NCBI GenBank assembly: GCA_002914805.1
Contig: JXTB01000118.1
Coordinates: forward strand, 676,065 to 740,064
DNA length: 64,000 nt
Source: Parasponia andersonii
Taxonomy: Eukaryota; Streptophyta; Magnoliopsida; Rosales; Cannabaceae
Reading direction: 5' to 3'
Below are positions 1 to 10,630 of the stretch, piece by piece. The notes under the pieces were generated by a model. That model saw nothing but the letters and a program-made list of their open reading frames with translations. It was not told the DNA's origin and made no database searches. How positions within the stretch are numbered: position 1 is the first letter of the stretch; the number at the start of each line of letters is the position of its first letter. The translations under genes and the position numbers were made by a program.

Positions 1-2129
1 TCATTTCTCTTTCTCTTATTTCTCTCTCCCTCTCGATCTCACTTTTTCTCTCTCGTCTCTCTTTCACATCTCATTTGAAGGAGGAGCAACTAATATTGGC
101 CATCATCTAGCCCCATCACCCGCTAGTGAATCTCTCCCATGCCGTTTGCTGCTCGCGCCGCTTATCCCCAGTGGCCACCGGAAACGCTATTTTTGGCCGT
201 GGAATGTTTTGAATTTTTGGCGCCATTTTAGACTATTTTAGGCTGTGTTCTTGGGCTCGTTAGATTCATCTCGTTGAGAGGAATCTCAAGGTATATATTT
301 CACGATCCTATTTTACCCAAATTAAAAGTTACTATTTTTGCGTATTTTTTAGTTTGTGTTTGACTTTTAATCTGACCGTTAGATGTTGTTTTGATATCAT
401 TTTTGGTATATACTCAGAAAATAGTGATGTTTGATATATATATTAACTATATTTGGTAATCATCATGAAAAATGATATCTAACGGCTTAGATTTTATCTC
501 ATTTTATGTACCACTAGTCCGGTGTCAGTCAAGACCTGAATTAGTCGAGTTATATGTCTTACTTAGCTATTTTGAGCATAGGTCCACTTATTGATTTGAA
601 GCTCCGTTGAGAGGTTAATTTTTCATAAGTGAGTGATCAGGGGCATGAAATTGGTTTCTGATGCTCCGAACGATTGTCCAACGACACATTGAGGATCCAA
701 TAGTGTAGTTTCGTTATTCTAGTGAGGTAGAGATTCGGTTACCTTTGTTTTATACCAGTTTTGAATAAAATTTATTTTCTGCAATACATGATTACAAACA
801 TTATTTTAGAACTATTTCGGATATATGTGATGGAATTGAATTGTATTATATATACTGGATTGCTCTGGGACTTTTTCGAGTGCAGGTTAATTGTGATATG
901 TCAAAATAGGGTCGTTATGCTAACCATTTTTCTATAAAATTTAATTAACCATTTTATTAAAAACTAGAGCATCATTTGAACTTAAACTACTGCATGGCTA
1001 TTTTTACATATCACTTCAAGTACACGTAAGTACTAACTTACCATCATGGGATTTTTATAGTATGGCACTGTGGCCTAACCTACGGTGCAGATTCCTGAAC
1101 CTATGTGGAGTTTTTTTTCTGATTACCTCCCTATTTGGCAAGCGTAGATAATATAGTTGCCTGCCAAATTTGGTAGACGACATACTGATGTCCCCTCTGG
1201 GTATGAGCTAGGTGTCAGGCAGGCTGTACAGCTCACATAGTGCCAATACCCTAGTTTCTATTGATGAGAGGTGTTGAACTCATAGGTATATGTGGATTTG
1301 TATGAACTCATGGGTATGGATGGATTTGTGTCATGTGTTAGTGGACAAATTGATTTCTAAATATCATACTTTTTGTATATCCATATATATATATATGTAT
1401 ATAGACTATTGGTTTGGGAGATTTTTATATATATATGCACATATAGTTTTGTAAAGGTATTTAGGATTAAACTAACTATACAAGGACTTTCCATTACTAA
1501 AAAGTTTTTAAATGAGGCAATAGTTTCTCTACTGAGTTCTCAAGCTCACTTCTTCTATTTTTCTCCCTTTCAAGTGGTTCATTCGAGTTAGTTATCTCAT
1601 TGACTAGGTAAGTTACTTGGCTTACGATCATAGTCCTAATCCTCTTTAGTTGGTAACTTTCTTTGTCTAACTCTTTGTCCATATCTAATTATTTAGCCAA
1701 GTTTGTTGTTCTTGCTAAGTGAATGTATAGGGATGTATTTAATATTATTTGAGGTCAAATTTGATACAATGGTTTCTAAGGAGCTTATTTTCAAAATTTT
1801 AAGTACATGGAATTTTGACAAACTTTATAAGTTAAATTATAGACATTTGGGTTCAAGGTTTGAAACTTTTATTTAATCAATACCATAGTCTTATTAAGCC
1901 AAGCTTTTGTATAACTTAACTATATTTTCTTGAATTTTAATTGCTATATCTTTCTTATTAAATTGAGCCAAAGATAGACCATTTTTTTTATATAGAATTT
2001 CTAATAATTTGAGGACTAAAATGAAAACCCAAGTACTTGCTTTCCTCCAAACTTTACAAAATTCTTTATTTATTTTTATTTATACTCAAAATTACTAAAA
2101 GTTATGACCTTGGATTTTTGGTTGTGACA
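1..2129 (+). repeat. Old LTR (solo or edge-cut) of the Tekay-like gypsy family
   Basis: From the CT-rich start through the blocks near 250-560, 600-740, 1180-1370 and 1510-1600, the sequence follows the order of the LTRs at 10631-12571 and 17427-19344, at clearly lower identity. It closes with GGTTGTGACA at 2120-2129, matching the GGGTCGTGACA end of those LTRs. The window begins about 70 bases into the LTR by this alignment. No primer site or gag follows, so a solo LTR or a truncated relic is likely. It is older than the intact pair at 10.6 kb. AT-rich expansions near 1370-1440 and 1700-2100 have no counterpart in the other LTRs. Confidence 0.75.
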
Positions 2130-2229
2130 TGAAGTATTAGTTTTTTACTAGAAGATGGAATGACGCTTCAAGTAAAATTTATGTAGGACTCAGCTTATGA
2201 ATTATCTTCGAGTAAAAAACTGATATGGG

Positions 2230-2409
2230 CATGTTTACTAATTCGTAATGGAGAAGAAAGAGAAAGAAAAAATGAATGTGTGAATATTTGCTATATAAAC
2301 ACATAAGAAAGGAATCATATCTTTCCTAACTTAGTGTTTCTTATTCCTCTCTGTGTCATTTCCACTCCATTATTTTTCTATTTATTCCTTTTATGGATTA
2401 GTAAACATG
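2230..2409. mobile_element. Small inverted-repeat element (MITE-like)
   Basis: The left end CATGTTTACTAATTCGTAA is mirrored on the right by the complement of CATGTTTACTAATCCATAA, about 180 bases apart. There is no coding capacity. The ends recall PIF/Harbinger-type MITEs, but the target duplication is not clear, so the superfamily is a guess. Confidence 0.55.
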
Positions 2410-2737
2410 ACTTTATGTAATGCTTGACACTTTAAGGTACCCAATAACATTACTCTAGAGCTTTTGATGTAAATTAAATTGGCAAAACTGATTCAAACCG
2501 AGCTTATTATTATTAACATCTGAATTTGGTAGAGGTAATGATGAAGTTGATTGGAATTTAACCTACGTAATAAAACACATAAGAGGTTGGCTACTTGCTC
2601 TTTATCTCCAAAGGTACCATATCTATGCAGCATCATCACATAGAAGTCTTTTTCTTTACGTAAATCTTTAATTATCTCTGTTGTTTCATTGAAGACTAAT
2701 AAAATTAGATAAATAAAATAGAACAAAAGTTTCCTAG

Positions 2738-3640
2738 CATGCGATTTACATCTTTCGTGCTTCTATGTAATGTTTAATTTATCTACAGGTTCTAAGATAT
2801 TTGGGAGCAAGTGCTTTATAGAATTTAATTGAAAGTGCCATGTTATATCAAAAATCCATGGCGGACCAAGAAATATAAGGTTTATAGACAATATACATAT
2901 ACGGTTGAAATTCATACTTTGCACTCTTCAACGGCAAAGAAGATGAAGGACGAGTAATACCGTAAATTTAGAAAAAGAACTTACACTTGGGTTTCTCTCA
3001 CCTGACACGAGTATATATTTATAAAGTTAGAATCTTCCTGTGCCAATCTATGTTTTGAGAGAGAGTTAGTTTGATACAAAGAGTCTCGGATGTAACCGAT
3101 GCTTTTGATTGTGATATGGTCCACAACTAGAAATATTGAACATAAGCCTTTTCGAAAAAAAAAAAGAAAAAGAAAGAAACATTGAACATAAGCAATAGTA
3201 TTTCTGTTTTCTGGTTTGTCTACTTTTTATCCCCAGTAGCATCTTTCGCTGAACAAATTTAAGTAGTAGTTGCTGAACAAATTCTTGGCTGTCACGCACA
3301 CAACAAAAATTGAATATCAATTTAATTGATCACAAACTTAAGTAACTTATGCACTGATCAATACATTTTGAATAATCTGCTCCAAAAGATGGACCATAAA
3401 GCCTGAAAAGGAGGATTCCGTCTCTTTAATAGTGTCTCTGCTGGAGCACTAGTTACTGGCCAGCAGTTGGATGTCATACGTGAGCTAGGACTTCCTTTAT
3501 GACATCACAACTCAAATGGATCTCACAGGACAAAGACTTTTTTCCATTGATGGAGTCGTCAAAACACTAGTGCTAGCATGTTAAAAGTCAAGTTCCGGTA
3601 ATGAAAAAAAGCAAGAATAAAAGTTCTTTTGAAAATTGAA
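2738..3640 (+). repeat. Host segment paralogous to 52515-53280
   Basis: Collinear similarity to 52515-53280 starts just before a shared splice acceptor. It includes shared phrases such as GGACCAAGAAATAT, the TCTCTTTAATAGTGTCTC block, and the TTTATGACAT stretch near 3500. The two copies differ by several indels. This is part of a local duplication of host sequence around the resistance gene. It contains the last exon listed at 2789. Confidence 0.75.
2789..2821 (+). pseudogene. Terminal exon of an unidentified host gene (orphan copy)
   Basis: After the acceptor ATCTACAG at 2781-2788, an 11-codon exon reads VLRYLGASAL and stops. The paralogous copy at 52567 reads VLRYIG and stops, after the same kind of acceptor and in the same phase. 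No upstream exons are visible here, because 2130-2737 is unrelated or too diverged. This is probably a leftover 3' end of a duplicated gene. I do not recognise the protein family. Confidence 0.45.
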
Positions 3641-3689
3641 AATGAAAGAAGGATAAACTAACATGTTGTCCTGAATTATCCGAAAAGTT

Positions 3690-4140
3690 TCATTGTCTTA
3701 AATTTTAAATTGGGTTATTTTGGTCTTTAAGCCCTTAAAAAAAATATCATTTTAATTCTTTTTTCATATGTTTTGTTTTATTCTTTATAGAATAACATAT
3801 AAGATACTTTTTTTTATTCTATTATATTCTATTATACTTATTTTATATGCAGAAATATAGTCTAATACTATATAATAAGATTAAAACATAAACTGAAATA
3901 ATTTAAAAATGATTTAGTTGAATAAAAATTAATTATATATTGAGTAATAATGCAATGTAAAACTGTCTAAAATACGATATTTTATTAAAATTACTAACAA
4001 AAAATGAGAAATATAGTTCATATATTCATTCCGATAAAGAATCAAATAAAATATATAGCAAAAGTGACTAAAATGAAATCTTTAATGGTTTAAGAATAAA
4101 TACGACGCAATATAAAATTTAAGAACTAAAATGAGACTTT
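3690..4140. mobile_element. Non-autonomous element with ~105-base inverted repeats
   Basis: The left arm (about 3690-3795) and the complement of the right arm (about 4035-4140) align through TTCTTAAATTTTA-like, ATTTCATTTTA-like and TTATTCTTTAT-like stretches with scattered mismatches. The interior is AT-rich and has no open frame. The length fits a MITE or a small Mutator-like derivative. No convincing target duplication was found by eye. Confidence 0.5.
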
Positions 4141-7100
4141 CTTATTAATTTACGATTATTAGAATCATTTATCCATGAAAGAAAGCAAGAATAATGTAGC
4201 CAAGTCATCTTAAAAATACAAACATATATAGAGTGGTGTTTCAATGGAGATTTTTGATTTTAATCCATAGATGGTTACTCTAATTTGAGTCATTAGATTT
4301 TTATCTAATGATTGTAATAATATTAGTAATTTTGAAAAAAAAAACTAATCTAATTAATACTTATATGAATATAGAAAATCATTTATGACTTAAAAAATAG
4401 GTAACTTGTTTGTGACCCAGTGAGTTTGATATTTTTTTTTCTATTTTTCATTGTTTTTTTTCATTTCTATTGCATAGTTGCTTCTTCTTATTTTTATTTT
4501 CATTCCTTTTTATTTCTTACTGCTCATTATTGCTATTATTAATTATATATAAGTATATTTTTTTTATTAATTATATATAAGTATATTTTTCTTTTTTTAA
4601 AAAGTATTTTTCGTATATGCTATTTTATTATTCCTAGGTTAATTATTTAATAAAAACTAATTTTCTTTGGTCAAAATAATCATAAAATTTATCTAGTTGT
4701 ATAAATTCTCTCTATCTCTCTCTTTTTTTGAAGAAACATATTATATGTGTAGCTTAATATTTTTTTTTGTTTCATATAAATTATGTTTTTTGTTTGAAGA
4801 AAATTTATTACCTGTTTATTCTTTTTTTTACATATTACTTTTTTTTTCTAGAGAAAGCATATTATCTATTTAGCTTAATACTTTTTTTTTTTCCTGATTT
4901 CACGCGAATTACTTTTTTTAACAGTCTTAGTTTTTTTTAAGGGTTTAATAGTAGTACTCGTATGAATATGTATATAAAACTAATAAAAACTTGTATGAAA
5001 TTTTGATATTTTTTATAGCCTTAGTCATATATATATATATATAAACGTATTAAAAAGTATTTCTTTTTTATAATTTCAAGACTAACTATATACATAAAAC
5101 TATTAAATATTAATATATTAAATCAAAATGTTTTCTTTAGAAAATGTTATTTTAAAGACTAATTCTTACATAAAAAAGAGATTCTCAAAATAANTATATA
5201 TTGTTGTATGCATTTTATCTGTTTTTGAGTATGGTATGCACTGTTTATTATTGTAATACCTTGGTTAAAGTACCCTGTACGGTAGAAAAAATAAAAATCT
5301 CCGTTAAAAATTCTCCCCTATATATTTTTTTCTATCCGTTTTGTTGTTTTTGAGTATGGCATGTTCTGTACTTATTATTCTCCAAGCCCAAAAAATAAAA
5401 ACAAATAAATAAGCTAAAATTAACAAATGGAACTTTCTTTAATTGATTAGCATGATATAGTTTGCCATTTACTAGTTGGAGTTTAAATTAAATTGATATG
5501 ATTCTCCACTCAAAAAAAAAATAAATAAATAACTCGGTGTGGTTCTCCATATTACTTTTCGTCAATGGTAAACTAAAACAACAGGTTAATATCCGTGCAA
5601 ATCCAGCTGTTTTGTGTTATAAATAGTTGGACCTCCTATTTACGGCTTTAAGAACTCATCACTCGGGTCCCAATTCCCATATCTTATCAATAATAGAGCC
5701 ATAAAATGAAAACACCCCAGTGCTTCGCAACTTAGTTAAATAACCTCACTTGGATAATAAAGAAATAAAAAAGTTTCTCATAAATTAAAGCAAGCAAGAA
5801 ATAATGTAGTCACGTCGTTTCTCTATATATATATACATACTAGTTAGTTTGAGGTACGTGCTGCTCAGACACTTGCTTTCATTTGTAACTACATTACGGC
5901 ATCGTTAAATACCCATTTTGCAATTTTAATTTTTATCATTTACAAACTTAATCAATTAATTCATTTTAGATCATTTGGAGTGTCATTTACAAACTAAATT
6001 TTCTTTTGCAAATGGATCGATGTTCGAGATACATCTCTTCTAGTTCTTATTGATAAATTTCCAATTCATATAACATTTTTCTAGTTCATATTGGTAAAGC
6101 CTCAAGAACTTGCAAATTTATGGACCAAGAAGCAAAAAACTAACAACTGACCAGAACCAAAATTGATTTTTTTTAATAACTGACCTTCAGATCAAAATCA
6201 ACTAATCGTAAATTTCTTAATTAATGTACTTGCTAGTAATCCTGAAACAAAAGTCTCTAAATTTGTACTGCAAACAAAAATAATTTTTATTGGAGTTTCT
6301 TATATAAAAGAATAAGATGAAAATAGTTTTATTGGCTATATGTTTTGTTTTTATTGTTCTTGAATTTCTCTTGGCATAATTCTAAGAGTTTAAGATATAA
6401 CAAAATTAATATTTTTCATTTGCTTAAAAAAATTCTTAAACAAAAATAAAGAGAGAGAAGCACTCGGATAACAAAAAACCTTCCCAAGTACCAAAGATTT
6501 CTCTTCTTTGACGTTCTCTTTTGGTACATCCTTCTTTTTCTCGTTAATGCTCAAGGAACTAACCATACAACATCCAAAGAAATCATTTAATACTTTATAA
6601 GGGAAATAATACCAAAAGACACGCATAGAAATTAATTAAAAAGCAATTTAACCCTATCAATAATAATCCTAATTTGAGTAATGAGAGATATTGTGTTGAT
6701 TTTGGAGTTGTTGAAACAAGATCTACTTGCCGATTAATATTAATTACATATCGAAATTTGACGAAGTAGAAACTCATGGAACGATCTCCTGCCTTTACAA
6801 AATAGTTACTATATTTGGTAAAATAGAAACAAAATGAGAGAACAAATTACAGAGGATGCTTAATTTAGAATGAGTGAGAGCAAGGGATAGCAAGAGATGA
6901 TAATAGCAATTTAAATGGAGAATCTTAGAGAAAAAGAATTGAAGAGAGCGTGAAGAATACGAAGAAATTAAGATAAGCAAGAATATAACTTATATAATAA
7001 TATTTGTCAGAATCCATCCTAAACTTATATGCCTGGCAGCCAAGACGGAGAGCTACGTGTCTAACCAATATAATAATTTAAGAATATATAGATTTTTTTC

Positions 7101-7267
7101 CGGTTAAACATCGTAGTTAAGAATATATAGATGGTTAAACAGACACTTGGTTACTACTTTACATGAATTAGGCCAGAATACAAAAAATGGACGGCTTAAA
7201 TTGAAGTAAGAGGACGAATTCGACTTAGTTCAACCAAATAAAAATAAGCAAAAACATCGTTCGTTTC
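4141..7267. other. AT-rich intergenic region upstream of the resistance gene
   Basis: Long T- and A-runs, (TA)n patches and one N at 5194. No open frame here looks like a protein. Short phrases near 4185 and 5785 resemble each other and may be decayed copies of one insertion. I see no gene or RNA. Confidence 0.6.
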
Positions 7268-7277
7268 TATAAATATA
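7268..7277 (+). promoter_or_regulatory. Candidate TATA box of the NBS-LRR gene
   Basis: TATAAATATA lies about 220 bases upstream of the chosen start codon and is followed by AT-rich and then CT-rich sequence typical of a plant 5' leader. Placement is by motif and distance only. Confidence 0.4.
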
Positions 7278-7494
7278 ATAAATAATAGATAATTTATTAA
7301 TTAGAATAAATTAATGACTTTATTATCTTCTTTTATTTGCTTCCTTATTCTATGGCTTTATTACCCTACCATGCATTGCATCAAATCTTCTTCTCTCCTT
7401 CACAACGTTATTACACTCTCTATTGTCTGCTTCTTTATTCTCCACCATATTATCACTTTCTCTCTTTCAAACTCGAATAATTTTCAAACGAGCA

Positions 7495-9732
7495 ATGGGT
7501 AACTGTATCTCACTTCCTATTCAGTCTAGTTTAGTGGATTCTGCAGCTTCTTATTGCTATGAATTCAGTGCTGGACGAGCTGGGTATGTGTGTAAGCTTG
7601 AAGAAAACCTTGAAGCTCTCAAGACATCTTTAGAAGGGTTAACAGTCAGAAAGAACGATGTGATGAGGAGAGTAATCGTCGCTGAGGAGCAACAGTTGAA
7701 GCGCTTGGATGAGGTTCAAAGGTGGATTTCAATGGTTGAAGCCAGGGAAACTGAAGCCAATGAATTTTTTCTTACAAGATCTGAAGAAGTCAACAAACGA
7801 TGCCTCTGGAGTTGCTGCTCAAAGAATTGTAAGTCCAGCTACAAGTTTGGAAAAAGGGTGTCTGAAATGCTAGCTGAAGTGACTGATTTGCATAGCAAAG
7901 AGGATTTTGAAGTGGTGGCTGAAAGGGAACCACTAGCTCATGTGGTTGAATTACCAATCGAGCCGACTGTTGGCATGGAATCACTATTTGAAGAGGTCTG
8001 GAGAGAGCTCAGCAATGAAAATGTAAGCATTATGGGGTTGTATGGGATGGGAGGGGTGGGAAAAACCACCCTTCTGAAAAACATCAACAACAATTTCCTC
8101 AACGCTCCAAACACTTATTTTGTCATCTGGGTGGTAGTGTCCAAAGATGACACTCTTGACAGGATACAAAATGAAATTGGAGAAAAAATTGGGTATTCAG
8201 ACAACGCATGGAAGAGCAAAAACTATCAACAAAAAGCTATAGATATCTTTAAAGTATTGAGCAAAAAGAAATTTGTTTTGTTTTTGGATGATATATGGGA
8301 GAGAATTGATCTTGTTAAAGTAGGGGTTCCGTTTCCTAACGCACAAAATGGATCCAAGCTGGTGTTCACGACTCGTTCCAGGGATGTTTGTTGTCGCATG
8401 TCCGTTGATAAACGAGTTGAAGTGAAGTGTTTGTCATGGGAAAAATCGTGGAAGTTGTTCCGAGAAAAGGTTGGTGAAGAAGCCTTCAGTGTCCATAAAG
8501 ATATTCCCTATTTAGCTGAAATAGTCGCGAAAAGATGTGGTGGTTTACCTCTCGCATTAATTACCGTTGGTCGTGCCATGGCTTGCAAGAGAACTCCTCA
8601 AGAATGGAAATATGCAATTCAACTCCTAAATAACTCAGCCTCAGACTTTTCAGGCATGGGGGATGAGGTGTTAACTCTTTTAAAGTTTAGTTACGACAAT
8701 TTATCCAATGAGAAACTTAGATCTTGTTTTTTGTATTGTGCATTGTTCCCAGATGATAGGGAAATTGATAGAGATGAGTTGATATATTACTGGATGTGTG
8801 AGGGATTTTTGGATGAATACGCTGATATAAATGGTCAACAAGGCCAGGGATATAGTATCATTGGCTCGCTTCTTTACGCATGCTTATTAGAAGAGAGTAA
8901 TAAAAGAAGTAATTATATAAAGATGCACGATGTCATCCGCGACATGGCTTTATGGATAGCTTGTGGGTGTGAGAAGGAGGGGAATAGATTTTTGGTGAAA
9001 ACTAATGCTCTGTTGGTAGAACCACCAACGGTTGAAAAATGGAATAAGGCTGAAAAGATCTCTTGCATGAAAAACCGCATTACAGGTCTGTCTGAAACTC
9101 CAACATGCCCCAATCTCTCAACTTTATTTCTTCAATATAACAACTTGTGTCAGATTAGTAGTAGCTTCTTCGAGTATATGCCAAAGTTAACAGTTTTGGA
9201 TTTGTCAGAGAATGAAATGTTAAGTAATTTGCCAGTAAAGATTTCAAATTTTGCTTCTTTGCAATATCTCAATTTGGCATATACAGGAATAAAAGAATTG
9301 CCCAGAGAGTTGAAGAAGTTGGTAATGTTGAAGTACTTGAACTTAGAGTGTTTAATACATCTTGATATAATTCAACACGAAGTAATATCGAGTTTTTCAC
9401 GGCTGCAAGTCTTAAACACGTATTGGTGTGGAGTGGAGTCGGACGAGATACTGGAGGATAGTGTTCAATGTGGTGGAAATGAATTACTTGTAAATGAAAT
9501 TCCGTGCCTCAAAGACATAAAGACGTTGGGTGTCTCCATAAAATGTGTCACTGCCATTGAGAGAATTTTGCCCTCCCAAATGCTTGTTAACTCCACCCAA
9601 AGTTTATATCTCAGATATTTATACAACTTGCAATTTCTTAATCTGTCCGACTTTTTAAAAATGGAGCGTTTGGATAGACTTTTTATCTCCCGCTGTCAAG
9701 GCTTGGAAGATTTGAAGATTGATTGGGATTAG
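7495..9732 (+). CDS. CC-NBS-LRR disease resistance protein (RPS5-like), ended early by an in-frame stop
   Basis: Intracellular immune receptor of the CNL class; RPS5-type members guard host proteins against pathogen effectors. I start at MGNC (7495) rather than the in-frame ATG at 7423, because Gly2-Asn3-Cys4 is the acylation signature of this subfamily and the 24 upstream residues look like leader. Visible parts: coiled coil about 25-130; P-loop GMGGVGKTT 184-192; kinase-2 LFLDDIW about 262-268; RNBS-B GSKLVFTTRS 286-295; GLPLAL 350-355; CFLYCALFP 411-419; MHDV 477-480; leucine-rich repeats from about 520. All nucleotide-binding motifs are intact. The 745-residue product stops at TAG 9730-9732, whereas the family usually runs near 900, and the same frame continues downstream for 169 codons. 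It is intronless here, as is common in the group. It may be a recent nonsense allele or a pseudogene. Confidence 0.93.
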   Translation: MGNCISLPIQSSLVDSAASYCYEFSAGRAGYVCKLEENLEALKTSLEGLTVRKNDVMRRVIVAEEQQLKRLDEVQRWISMVEARETEANEFFLTRSEEVNKRCLWSCCSKNCKSSYKFGKRVSEMLAEVTDLHSKEDFEVVAEREPLAHVVELPIEPTVGMESLFEEVWRELSNENVSIMGLYGMGGVGKTTLLKNINNNFLNAPNTYFVIWVVVSKDDTLDRIQNEIGEKIGYSDNAWKSKNYQQKAIDIFKVLSKKKFVLFLDDIWERIDLVKVGVPFPNAQNGSKLVFTTRSRDVCCRMSVDKRVEVKCLSWEKSWKLFREKVGEEAFSVHKDIPYLAEIVAKRCGGLPLALITVGRAMACKRTPQEWKYAIQLLNNSASDFSGMGDEVLTLLKFSYDNLSNEKLRSCFLYCALFPDDREIDRDELIYYWMCEGFLDEYADINGQQGQGYSIIGSLLYACLLEESNKRSNYIKMHDVIRDMALWIACGCEKEGNRFLVKTNALLVEPPTVEKWNKAEKISCMKNRITGLSETPTCPNLSTLFLQYNNLCQISSSFFEYMPKLTVLDLSENEMLSNLPVKISNFASLQYLNLAYTGIKELPRELKKLVMLKYLNLECLIHLDIIQHEVISSFSRLQVLNTYWCGVESDEILEDSVQCGGNELLVNEIPCLKDIKTLGVSIKCVTAIERILPSQMLVNSTQSLYLRYLYNLQFLNLSDFLKMERLDRLFISRCQGLEDLKIDWD

Positions 9733-10242
9733 GAAGGAAGAGAACAATATTCCCAAAGAACGTGTCCTCAAGATATGTGCTCAGTTTTCCCAAGTAAAGA
9801 GTTGTTCCTAAGCCTCAGTGACGTCAGGATTCAGAATTGCCCTAAACTGAAGGATTTGACTGTGCTTATTTTTGCTCCAAACCTGCATCGTCTTTTGATC
9901 TATTGTTGCATTGCTGTTGAAGAAATAGTAAGAGTGGAGAAACTAGGTGATGCTCCAGAGTTGGTGAAATGTTTACAACCTTTTCTTAAACTTGAATCTC
10001 TGGACTTGGGGTTTTTACCAAAGTTAAAGAATATTTACCCAAAACCCCTACCCTTTCCATGTCTCAAGTTAATTGATGTATCAAGATGTGTAGAGCTGAA
10101 TAAACTTCCAATCAGTTCTAACATCACTAGAATGGGACCTAATAAACTGACCATTAAGGGAAACCAATCTTGGTGGAATGAGTTAGAATGGGAGGATGAC
10201 ACCACTCGAGATGCCTTTCTCCCCTGCTTTCAAGCTCGTTAG
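9733..10242 (+). pseudogene. C-terminal LRR remainder of the NBS-LRR gene beyond the stop
   Basis: The reading frame is the same as upstream and is open for 169 codons after the TAG. It carries the conserved RPS5-family tail: a C-KLKDLT block, a LIFAPNL stretch, an acidic VEEIV segment, the LESLDL and LKNIYPKPLPFPCL repeat, and a W-N-ELEWEDD motif near the end. The first Met in this part is at 9775, but a free C-terminal peptide is unlikely to be made. Without the stop the gene would encode about 914 residues, the usual family length. The tail shows no other break, which argues for a young mutation or a sequencing error. Confidence 0.85.
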
Positions 10243-10630
10243 TAGACAGAGTTGATGATGTGTAGTATGAAAGAGCAAATACTTGAATTCCAGGTGAGAT
10301 ATTGATCTAACTGCACTATAATTACATTTAATTATTAGAGTTTTGTTTTTCTCCACATATTTTCTTTTCATTTCATTTTAGGTTAAAAGTTTACTTTATC
10401 TTTCTTACGTGGAAACAAATTAAACCACTTGTTCTGCTGCCGCCTTCATCTCTTCCATAGAAATTCTAATCCAAGTATGTTCTCTCTTTCTCGTTTAACC
10501 TTTCTATTATCTTTTTTTTTTTTCTCTTAAAAGTAAGTCCTTAATTTTTTCAGCTTAATTCTAGGCCCCTAAACATCTTAGCCTAATTCTTGGCTGCCTG
10601 TAAAGCTTTAAGATTAATTACTTTTGTTAG
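10243..10630 (+). other. 3' flank of the NBS-LRR gene, cut by the gypsy insertion
   Basis: Probable 3' untranslated region. A possible splice donor, TTCCAG|GTGAGA, lies near 10293, hinting at a 3' UTR intron. The host sequence ends in GTTAG at 10626-10630 and resumes after the nested insertions at 29922. Confidence 0.5.
10626..10630. repeat. Left 5-bp target duplication (GTTAG) of the gypsy element
   Basis: GTTAG directly precedes the TGTAAAATCT start of the 5' LTR. The partner copy is at 29917-29921, after the CACTA element. Confidence 0.8.

Noticed and set aside
2493-2726. Minus-strand 77-residue frame with an ETTEIIKDLRKEKDFY stretch
   Set aside because: It looks slightly protein-like, but there is no recognisable family, no partner exons and no duplicate elsewhere in the window.
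7423-7494. Upstream in-frame ATG extending the CNL by 24 residues
   Set aside because: It would bury the MGNC acylation signal, and the added residues match no CNL N-terminus. The downstream start fits the family.
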